From assembly GCA_028817635.1 (NCBI GenBank), contig JAPPPH010000136.1, forward strand, positions 1 to 18,119: 18,119 nt of DNA. The letters run 5' to 3'. Under the pieces are notes generated by a model that saw only the letters and a program-made list of their open reading frames with translations, had not been told where the DNA came from and did no database searches. This document shows, in pieces, positions 1-5,280 of this stretch. Source of the DNA: Verrucomicrobiales bacterium (lineage in GTDB: Bacteria > Verrucomicrobiota > Verrucomicrobiia > Limisphaerales > UBA1096). Positions within the stretch are counted from its first letter, which is position 1, and each line of letters starts with the position of its first letter. Both the position numbers and the translations under genes were made by a program.

Positions 1-2
1 CC

Positions 3-548
3 ACCGGCGCCGGCCAGACCCCGGCCGCCCACTCCAAGACCGGTGCAGCCTCCGCCCCTGGCGCCGCTGCCTCAGCCCGCGCGGTACCGGTTGCCGTTTC
101 CATCCCAACCGCAAGCGGTGCGGCTGTCTCGGTGGATGTGGACGTTGTTGCCCCAATGAAAGCCCCCAGTTTGGTTGCCAAGGTGGACGACACCGGTGCT
201 GCCAAGTCGATCAATATCACCACGGACGGCTTCACTGCGGATGAGGCCGATACCCACCTTGCCAACATTCAGGATCAGTTGGGTAGTCTCGATAACTTTG
301 AAGTCAACGGCCAAACCTTGAACGCCGACGAGGTGGACATCGTTACCAACGTGGTGGCCACCGGTGACGAGCTTACCCCGTTCCGCATTGAGGTTGAGAT
401 CAAGCCCAAGAATCCGGAACAAGATCTGGGACAGGCCAGCGAGATTGGCGTGACCTTTGTACCGCCGCCGGTTGAGCCCACTCCGGGCGAGCTTCCGCCG
501 CCACCGATCGTCCTTCCTCCGGGTCCGCCCGAGGAGTCTCCGGTGTAA
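3..548 (+). CDS. C-terminal part of an unidentified protein with a proline-rich tail (5' partial)
   Basis: The reading frame is open from the left edge of the window to a TAA at 546-548, so the start is outside and 181 residues are visible. The first ~45 visible residues are Ala/Gly/Pro/Thr-rich and low in complexity. The middle part (around DDTGAAKSINITTDGFTADEAD) alternates hydrophobic and polar residues like a beta-rich extracellular domain, with many Asp and Asn. The last ~35 residues are almost a proline-glutamate tail (PPPVEPTPGELPPPPIVLPPGPPEE). I recognise no family. Composition and tail suggest a secreted or cell-envelope protein, but no signal peptide can be checked because the N-terminus is missing. 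It ends just before a strong terminator, so it is transcriptionally separate from coaD. Codon use looks normal for the window, and a long - strand frame over the same DNA is less convincing. Confidence 0.7.
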   Translation, partial: TGAGQTPAAHSKTGAASAPGAAASARAVPVAVSIPTASGAAVSVDVDVVAPMKAPSLVAKVDDTGAAKSINITTDGFTADEADTHLANIQDQLGSLDNFEVNGQTLNADEVDIVTNVVATGDELTPFRIEVEIKPKNPEQDLGQASEIGVTFVPPPVEPTPGELPPPPIVLPPGPPEESPV

Positions 549-568
549 TTCGGTGCCAGCCAATTTTG

Positions 569-600
569 AGAACCCGGACACGTGTCCGGGTTCTTTTTTT
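569..600 (+). terminator. Rho-independent terminator after the first gene
   Basis: A perfect inverted repeat runs from 569 to 594 (left arm AGAACCCGGACAC, right arm its exact complement GTGTCCGGGTTCT) and is followed by an unbroken T run at 594-600. The stem is GC-rich at its centre and starts 20 bases after the TAA of the preceding gene. It separates that gene from coaD, whose ATG lies 22 bases downstream, so coaD needs its own promoter or read-through. Confidence 0.9.
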
Positions 601-621
601 CCAAACCCACCCTCTCACATC

Positions 622-1113
622 ATGCGCACAGTCATCTATCCCGGTAGCTTCGATCCGCCAACCAACGGGCACCTCGATGTGATTCAGCGTGCCTCGCGCC
701 TGTTTGACCGTGTGATCGTCGCCGTGGCACACAATGAAAACAAAAAGCCGTTGTTCAATCTCGCGGAACGCCGCGCGTTGATCGAGCAATCCGTTGCCGA
801 ACTCGGCAACGTGGAGGTCGGCGCGTTCGAGGGGTTACTGGTGGAGTACGTGGAAAAACAAAACGGCAATGCCGTCATCCGCGGGCTTCGCGCCGTGTCC
901 GACTTTGAATTCGAGTTTCAAATGGCACTGATGAACCGCAAGTTGAACGAAAAAGTGGAGACGCTGTTCATGATGCCGCGTGCCTCCTACTCGTTCCTCA
1001 GTTCCACGCTCGTCAAGGAGATCGCCGGGCTGGGTGGAGACGTCTCGGCGTTCGTTACCCCAGCTGTGCGCGAGGCGTTGCAGGACAAGCTAGGCCAAAC
1101 GGCCGAAAGTTGA
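622..1113 (+). CDS. coaD: Phosphopantetheine adenylyltransferase
   Basis: This 163-residue protein has the normal length for bacterial CoaD, the cytoplasmic enzyme that transfers AMP from ATP to 4'-phosphopantetheine to make dephospho-CoA, the penultimate step of CoA synthesis. The nucleotidyltransferase signature is at residues 7-19 (PGSFDPPTNGHLD, with the TxGH motif at 14-17). RGLRAVSDFEFEFQMA at 88-102 is the typical pantetheine-binding stretch, and SSTLVKE at 127-133 is the second ATP-binding motif. The ATG at 622 puts the conserved MRTVIYPGSFDP block at the N-terminus. A longer open frame upstream runs through the terminator hairpin and is not plausible. No Shine-Dalgarno sequence is visible. 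Near the C-terminus (DKLGQTAES, DNA 1089-1101) lies a degenerate copy of the window's iterated palindrome. Identification is secure. Confidence 0.97.
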   Translation: MRTVIYPGSFDPPTNGHLDVIQRASRLFDRVIVAVAHNENKKPLFNLAERRALIEQSVAELGNVEVGAFEGLLVEYVEKQNGNAVIRGLRAVSDFEFEFQMALMNRKLNEKVETLFMMPRASYSFLSSTLVKEIAGLGGDVSAFVTPAVREALQDKLGQTAES

Positions 1114-1142
1114 ACTCGGCACCCGGCCACGCTGTCTTATCC

Positions 1143-1165
1143 CTTGGCCAAGCGCTTGGCCAAGC
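1143..1165. repeat. Iterated palindrome, tandem pair, coaD-yceD gap
   Basis: Two exact CTTGGCCAAG decamers (1143-1152 and 1155-1164) are joined by CG, so the pair is itself a perfect palindrome. As RNA it could fold into an 8-bp stem with a 6-base loop. It fills part of the 75-base gap between the coaD stop and the ATG of the DUF177 gene. No T run follows, so it is not a classical terminator. Confidence 0.95.
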
Positions 1166-1188
1166 AAAGTAAACCACCCGACAATAAC

Positions 1189-1686
1189 ATGCCGCTTTTA
1201 CTCCAACTCGAATCTCTGGCCAGAGGTTCCGTTTCTCTTAATGGAGAACTCCCGCTGTCCGACTTGGACATGGTATCTCTGGACGACCTTGTCGAGCCGG
1301 CCGGCCCACTGGCGTACGACCTGACGGCCGAGAAAAACGGTGATACCATCCTGCTTGAGGGTTCACTGGAAATGCCGCTCATGTGCGAGTGTGCCCGGTG
1401 CCTGAAGCCGTTCGAATACCGGGTGGATTTACGCAATTGGAGCTGTCTTTTGCCGCTTAAGGGGGAGGAATCCGTACAGTTAAACGGGGACACAGCGGAC
1501 TTGACGCCCTATCTGCGCGAAGATACGTTCCTCGCCTTTCCGCAGCATCCGCTGTGTGGGAGCGAGTGTGGCGGCATCGCCAAAACGGCCGAAAACGGGG
1601 AGAACCCCGCCCAATCCGGGTCGGCTCCCGACGAGCCCAAAGACAAAAATGTCTGGGCCGAACTCGACAAACTGGACCTCAAGTAA
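1189..1686 (+). CDS. yceD: YceD/DUF177 family protein (23S rRNA accumulation / 50S biogenesis)
   Basis: The 165-residue protein has the DUF177 pattern: an N-terminal beta-rich half, a Cys cluster C66, C68, C71 (CECARCLKPF), and a later pair C123/C127 (HPLCGSEC) typical of the variable, possibly metal-binding C-terminal part. A terminal amphipathic segment WAELDKL follows. In other bacteria this family is encoded directly before rpmF and is required for normal 23S rRNA accumulation, and the same order is seen here with a 12-base gap to rpmF. I chose the ATG at 1189. A TTG at 1144 in the same frame would add residues made mostly of the palindrome (LAKRLAK), which is not a natural N-terminus for this family. 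Residues ~130-155 are a low-complexity insertion before the C-terminal helix. The exact molecular function of the family is only partly known. Confidence 0.9.
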   Translation: MPLLLQLESLARGSVSLNGELPLSDLDMVSLDDLVEPAGPLAYDLTAEKNGDTILLEGSLEMPLMCECARCLKPFEYRVDLRNWSCLLPLKGEESVQLNGDTADLTPYLREDTFLAFPQHPLCGSECGGIAKTAENGENPAQSGSAPDEPKDKNVWAELDKLDLK

Positions 1687-1698
1687 AGGGATCATTTT

Positions 1699-1890
1699 AT
1701 GGCAGTACCAAAAGGCAGATCATCCAAAAGCCGCGTGCGCAAGCGCCGCGCGAAGAACATCACCCTGCAGGCACCGCAGTTGAATAACTGCCCGCAGTGT
1801 GACCACCTCGGCTATCAATCGCACCGAGCCTGCCCCGAATGTGGGCATTATAACGGTCGACAGGTCGTCTCAATCGAGGTTGGCGCCTAA
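1699..1890 (+). CDS. rpmF: Large ribosomal subunit protein bL32
   Basis: The 63-residue basic protein begins MAVPKGRSSKSRVRKRRAKN, the standard N-terminus of bL32, and carries a zinc-ribbon of two Cys pairs (C31/C34 and C45/C48, CPQC and CPEC). This makes it the zinc-binding, Cys-plus form. Its length is normal for the family. It is one of the few genes here with a recognisable ribosome-binding site, AAAGGGA at 1685-1691, 7 bases before the ATG and overlapping the end of the preceding gene, which suggests co-translation with the DUF177 gene. The order DUF177-rpmF-plsX-fabH is widely conserved in bacteria and ties ribosome production to membrane lipid synthesis. Confidence 0.97.
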   Translation: MAVPKGRSSKSRVRKRRAKNITLQAPQLNNCPQCDHLGYQSHRACPECGHYNGRQVVSIEVGA

Positions 1891-1912
1891 CCCCCTTCCC
1901 TCCATTCACAAC

Positions 1913-1935
1913 CGCACCGGAACAAATCCGGTGCG
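1913..1935 (+). promoter_or_regulatory. Hairpin between rpmF and plsX without a T run
   Basis: An 8-bp perfect inverted repeat, CGCACCGG at 1913-1920 and CCGGTGCG at 1928-1935, encloses a 7-base loop and ends 12 bases before the plsX start codon. The lack of a following T run argues against intrinsic termination. It could be an mRNA-processing or stability element, or it could influence plsX translation. Function is inferred only from position and pairing. Confidence 0.5.
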
Positions 1936-1947
1936 TGAGCATTTCTG

Positions 1948-2985
1948 ATGAGAATCGCTGCCGACGCCATGGGTGGAGATCACGGCTGCAAAGTCGTGGT
2001 CGAAGGCCTGTTACAGGCGTTGAGGCAGTATTCTCAGATCGAAAAAATCCTGATCGTCGGCGACGAACCACAACTTGGCCAAGCGCTTGGCCAAGCGACT
2101 GATCGCCGGATCGAACTCATCCATGCCCCCGAGGTGCTCACCATGGATGACAAGCCGGTCGAGGGGCTGCGCCGCAAAAAAAACTGCTCACTCTCAGTGG
2201 CAATGGATTTGGTCAAGACAGGCGACGCGGACGCCATTATCTCACCCGGCAACACCGGCGGCATGGTGGCCGCGGCCTCGATCAAACTCCGAACTCTTCC
2301 GGGGGTGGATCGCCCAGGCATCGCTGCGGTCTGCCCAAGGGATGATGGGAACTTCATTCTGCTCGACGCCGGTGCGAGTGTGGACGGCAAACCCCGACAC
2401 CTCATGCACTACGCCATCATGGGCGACATTTTCGCGCGGGAGGTACTGGGTGTCCCTCGACCGAGAGTGGGCCTTCTGAGCGTAGGAACGGAGGCAACCA
2501 AGGGCGACGAGCGAACGCAGGAGACTTTCCGGTTGTGTCAGGGTTTGGATCTGGATTTCGTTGGCAACGTCGAGGGGCATGACTTGTTTCACAACGGGTT
2601 GGACGTGGTGGTGTGCAACGGGTTTGTCGGCAACGTCGTCCTGAAATCCTGCGAGAGTCTCGCGACCTCGATGATGGGTTGGCTCAAGGAGGAGTTGACC
2701 AGTGGCCCGGTCCGAAAACTGGGAGCCCTGCTCGCGAAGGATGCCTTTCGCGCGTTAAAAAAACGGGTGGATCCGGACGACATCGGCGGTGCGCCGTTGC
2801 TGGGTGTCAATGGCACGGTGACCATCTGCCACGGGTCCGCCGGCGCGAGAGCCATCTGCAACGCCGTGCGTAACACGGCCGAGGCAGTGGATCACCATAT
2901 CAATGAACTAATTGTTGACGCCGTTGCAAAAGCCAACGACAAATTGGCCACCGCCGCGACTGAGCCGGTTGCGGCCGAAGCATGA
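1948..2985 (+). CDS. plsX: Phosphate acyltransferase PlsX
   Basis: The 345-residue protein matches PlsX, which converts acyl-ACP plus phosphate to acyl-phosphate for the PlsY acyltransferase in phosphatidic-acid synthesis, acting at the inner face of the cytoplasmic membrane. Family landmarks in order are MRIAADAMGGDHG at 1-13, EGLRRKKNCSLSVA, the ISPGNTGGMVAA block, LLDAGASVDGKP, HYAIMGD, VGLLSVGTEATKGDE, FVGNVEGHDLF, NGFVGNVVLK and GGAPLLGVNG. Residues 43-50 (LGQALGQA) are encoded by a tandem pair of the window's iterated palindrome at a variable surface stretch before the conserved IELIHAPEVL. The last ~20 residues are an Ala/Glu/Lys-rich tail. The stop overlaps the fabH start by four bases (ATGA), indicating translational coupling. 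No Shine-Dalgarno sequence is evident, and a hairpin lies just upstream. Confidence 0.96.
   Translation: MRIAADAMGGDHGCKVVVEGLLQALRQYSQIEKILIVGDEPQLGQALGQATDRRIELIHAPEVLTMDDKPVEGLRRKKNCSLSVAMDLVKTGDADAIISPGNTGGMVAAASIKLRTLPGVDRPGIAAVCPRDDGNFILLDAGASVDGKPRHLMHYAIMGDIFAREVLGVPRPRVGLLSVGTEATKGDERTQETFRLCQGLDLDFVGNVEGHDLFHNGLDVVVCNGFVGNVVLKSCESLATSMMGWLKEELTSGPVRKLGALLAKDAFRALKKRVDPDDIGGAPLLGVNGTVTICHGSAGARAICNAVRNTAEAVDHHINELIVDAVAKANDKLATAATEPVAAEA
2074..2097. repeat. Iterated palindrome, tandem pair, inside plsX
   Basis: Two exact decamers at 2074-2083 and 2086-2095 sit in direct 12-base repetition and encode LGQA twice in frame. This is the same double arrangement as the intergenic pair at 1143-1165, so identical DNA occurs in coding and non-coding settings. 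Confidence 0.95.
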
Positions 2986-4010
2986 CCAACCCGGACATCA
3001 AAAACCCTCGCGCGGAACACGATTTCGTCGGTCGCACCTGCTCCATCACGGCTGTCGGTTCGTACGTGCCGGAAAAAGTTTTGACCAATGCCGACCTTGA
3101 GAAATTGGTCGACACGAACGACGAATGGATCGTTTCCCGCACCGGCATCCGCGAGCGCCGCATTGCCGCGGATGATGAGTACACGTCCGATCTGGGTGCC
3201 AAGGCGGCAAAGATCGCCCTTGAACGGGCCAATGTGGATCCGGCTGATGTCGACCTGATCATCCTCGCGACTATCACGCCCGACATGCCCTTCCCTGCCA
3301 CCGCCTGTTTGGTGCAGGAAAAAATCGGTGCATTCAATGCGGCCGCATTCGACATGGAGGCAGCCTGCTCAGGGTTCGTCTACGCGCTTGAAATCGGCCA
3401 GCAGTTTATCATGTCCCGCACTTACGACACCGTACTCGTAATTGGGGCCGAAAAACTTTCCTCCATCACCGATTGGAAGGATCGGGGGACGTGCATCTTA
3501 TTTGGCGACGGCGCCGGGGCGGCTGTGCTGCAGAGTCGCGAAAACAGTCACGGGCTGCTCACCGCCCGCATGGGTGCCGACGGCCGCAAGGCTTCCATTC
3601 TCTCCCAACCGGGTGGCGGCAGCCTGCATCCCGCCTGCAATCAATCCGTCTCCGACCGCCTGCACTACCTGAAGATGGACGGACAGGAAGTTTTCAAAAA
3701 CGCGGTCACGGCGATGACCAAAGCCTCGAAGGATGCCCTCGCCCGCTGCGAACTCGAGATCAGCCAGATCAAGTGCATCATCCCGCATCAGGCGAATATG
3801 CGCATTCTCAAGGCCGTTGGTGACCGACTCGGCGCCAGTGAGAACCAGGTCTTCAGCAATCTGGACAAGTACGGCAACACCTCAGCTGCCTCGGTAGCCA
3901 TCGCGCTGGATGAAGCCGTTCAACAAGGCCGTGTGGAGCGGGGCGACCTGATTTTGCTGCTCGTTTTCGGGGCCGGACTCACTTGGGGCGCCGCCGTGAT
4001 CGAGTGGTAA
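2982..4010 (+). CDS. fabH: 3-oxoacyl-[acyl-carrier-protein] synthase III
   Basis: The 342-residue protein is a KAS III condensing enzyme, which joins acetyl-CoA (or another primer) to malonyl-ACP to start type II fatty-acid synthesis in the cytoplasm. The catalytic triad is visible: Cys129 in DMEAACSGF, His269 in IIPHQAN and Asn299 in KYGNTSAAS. The N-terminal half also carries DEWIVSRTGIRERR and FPATACLVQ, and the C-terminus ends FGAGLTWGAAVIEW, all typical. About 18 residues before the core (ITAVGSYVPE) are extra compared with the ~317-residue E. coli enzyme. The ATG at 2982 overlaps the plsX stop as ATGA, a coupled start consistent with the conserved plsX-fabH pair. It carries no copy of the iterated palindrome, unlike its neighbour plsX. 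Confidence 0.97.
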   Translation: MTNPDIKNPRAEHDFVGRTCSITAVGSYVPEKVLTNADLEKLVDTNDEWIVSRTGIRERRIAADDEYTSDLGAKAAKIALERANVDPADVDLIILATITPDMPFPATACLVQEKIGAFNAAAFDMEAACSGFVYALEIGQQFIMSRTYDTVLVIGAEKLSSITDWKDRGTCILFGDGAGAAVLQSRENSHGLLTARMGADGRKASILSQPGGGSLHPACNQSVSDRLHYLKMDGQEVFKNAVTAMTKASKDALARCELEISQIKCIIPHQANMRILKAVGDRLGASENQVFSNLDKYGNTSAASVAIALDEAVQQGRVERGDLILLLVFGAGLTWGAAVIEW

Positions 4011-4014
4011 CTCC

Positions 4015-4038
4015 CGCTTGGCCAAGCACTTGGCCAAG
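4015..4038. repeat. Iterated palindrome, tandem pair, fabH-pilT gap
   Basis: Exact decamers at 4017-4026 and 4029-4038 are joined by CA instead of CG. They begin 5 bases after the fabH stop codon, so the pair would lie at the 3' end of the plsX-fabH message. No T run follows. Confidence 0.95.
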
Positions 4039-4064
4039 TTTCACGGCACCTGCCAGATCATCCT

Positions 4065-4077
4065 GCTTGGCCAAGCG
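4065..4077. repeat. Iterated palindrome, third copy in the fabH-pilT gap
   Basis: GCTTGGCCAAGCG lies at 4065-4077, making three exact decamers within 61 bases. The rest of this 125-base gap (4011-4135) shows no small gene, no clear terminator and no convincing promoter. Confidence 0.95.
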
Positions 4078-4135
4078 ACACTTTTGACACTTGCCCGGCT
4101 GCCCGATTCCTGATTTTCTCCCCGGCACTCTAGAG

Positions 4136-5227
4136 ATGGAATTATTCAACAAGATTCTGAGAACAGCGGTGCAAGGTGGCGCTTCGGACGTCCATATCAA
4201 GCCGGACTCACCGGTAGTCTACCGCATCAGCAGCCAGTTGGTTGAGACCGAGATGTCCCAGACCCCCACCCAGGAATGGCTGGAAAAAGTGATCAAGGAA
4301 ATTGTCCCCGAGCACTTCCTACCCCGGCTCGAGGAGGATCGCGAAATCGACTTCTCCTATTTTCTCGAAGGAGTCGGCCGCTTCCGGACGAACTGTTTTC
4401 AACAACTCGGCAAGTGGTGCCTCGCCATGCGTTACGTGGTGGCTGAGGTGCCGAAGATCGAGCACCTGAGCCTGCCCGATGTCATCAAGACGATCGCCGA
4501 GGAACACCGCGGCATCGTCCTCGTCGCCGGGACCACCGGTAGTGGTAAATCCACCACGCTCGCCGGGATGATTGACCACATCAACACCACCATGAAGCGC
4601 CATATCATCACGCTCGAGGATCCGGTGGAATATGTTTTTGAAGACAACCAATGTGTCATAGAACAGCGCGAAGTCGGTCTCGACACCCCCTCCTACCAGC
4701 ACGGACTCAAGCACGTGATGCGTCAGGATCCCGACGTGATCATGGTCGGTGAGATGCGAGACGCCATCAGTTTCCGTGCCGCGATGAGCGCAGCAGACAC
4801 CGGTCACCTGGTGATGTCCACCCTCCACACAATCGACGCACCCCAATCCATCGCCCGTGTGCTCGACTTTTTCCCGTCAGAGGAACGCGAACAGATACGC
4901 AAGCAGATGGTCGGCACACTCAAGGCAATCATCGTGCAGCGCATGGCCGTGCGCGAGGATGGCGGTGTCGTTCCCGCGATCGAGATTATGATCAATACCC
5001 CAACCGTGGCCAAGTTGATCACCGAGAACCGCACGGAAAAACTTCATGCGGCGATCGAGACCGGCACCGATGACGGTATGCAAAACTTCAACCAGTCGCT
5101 ATTTCAACTGGTGAAGGACGGCGTCATCACAAAGGAAGAAGCTCTCGATAAGGCCTCCAACCCGCAGGCACTGGAGATGAACTTCAAGGGAATCTTCCTG
5201 TCAGAAGGAAGCCGGATCCTAAATTAA
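4136..5227 (+). CDS. pilT: PilT/PilU-type twitching motility ATPase
   Basis: The 363-residue protein is a secretion/retraction ATPase of the PilT family, the hexameric cytoplasmic motor that disassembles type IV pili. An N-terminal PAS-like domain (about 1-100, with ASDVHIKPDSPVVYRI) precedes the RecA-like core: Walker A GTTGSGKST at 132-140, Asp box ITLEDPVEY at 158-166, Walker B VIMVGEMRD at 201-209 and His box GHLVMSTLHT at 223-232. The length and the C-terminal tail after the core fit PilT or PilU. I cannot separate the two without a tree, and the divergent stretch IVQRMAVREDG where PilT has its C-terminal motif makes PilU possible. The ATG at 4136 gives the standard PilT-like start; an in-frame TTG at 4091 would add a non-family leader. 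No other pilus gene is in the window, and no palindrome copy lies inside the gene. Confidence 0.9.
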   Translation: MELFNKILRTAVQGGASDVHIKPDSPVVYRISSQLVETEMSQTPTQEWLEKVIKEIVPEHFLPRLEEDREIDFSYFLEGVGRFRTNCFQQLGKWCLAMRYVVAEVPKIEHLSLPDVIKTIAEEHRGIVLVAGTTGSGKSTTLAGMIDHINTTMKRHIITLEDPVEYVFEDNQCVIEQREVGLDTPSYQHGLKHVMRQDPDVIMVGEMRDAISFRAAMSAADTGHLVMSTLHTIDAPQSIARVLDFFPSEEREQIRKQMVGTLKAIIVQRMAVREDGGVVPAIEIMINTPTVAKLITENRTEKLHAAIETGTDDGMQNFNQSLFQLVKDGVITKEEALDKASNPQALEMNFKGIFLSEGSRILN

Positions 5228-5280
5228 TCCGCGCCGTTCGCCGGTTGCGCCGTGTGGGTTTTATCGCCACACTCCGCCGC

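Noticed and set aside
457..621. Extending CoaD upstream to 457
   Set aside because: That frame crosses the preceding gene and its terminator, and CoaD's conserved start is at 622.
1144..1188. Extending the DUF177 protein to a TTG at 1144 (MAKRLAKQ...)
   Set aside because: The added residues come from the tandem palindrome and precede a natural ATG that matches the family's N-terminus.
4015..4077. The fabH-pilT palindromes as an intrinsic terminator
   Set aside because: The palindromes could fold but have no following T run, unlike the clear terminator at 569-600.
4091..4135. Extending PilT to a TTG at 4091
   Set aside because: The leader has no PilT similarity; the ATG at 4136 gives the standard N-terminus.
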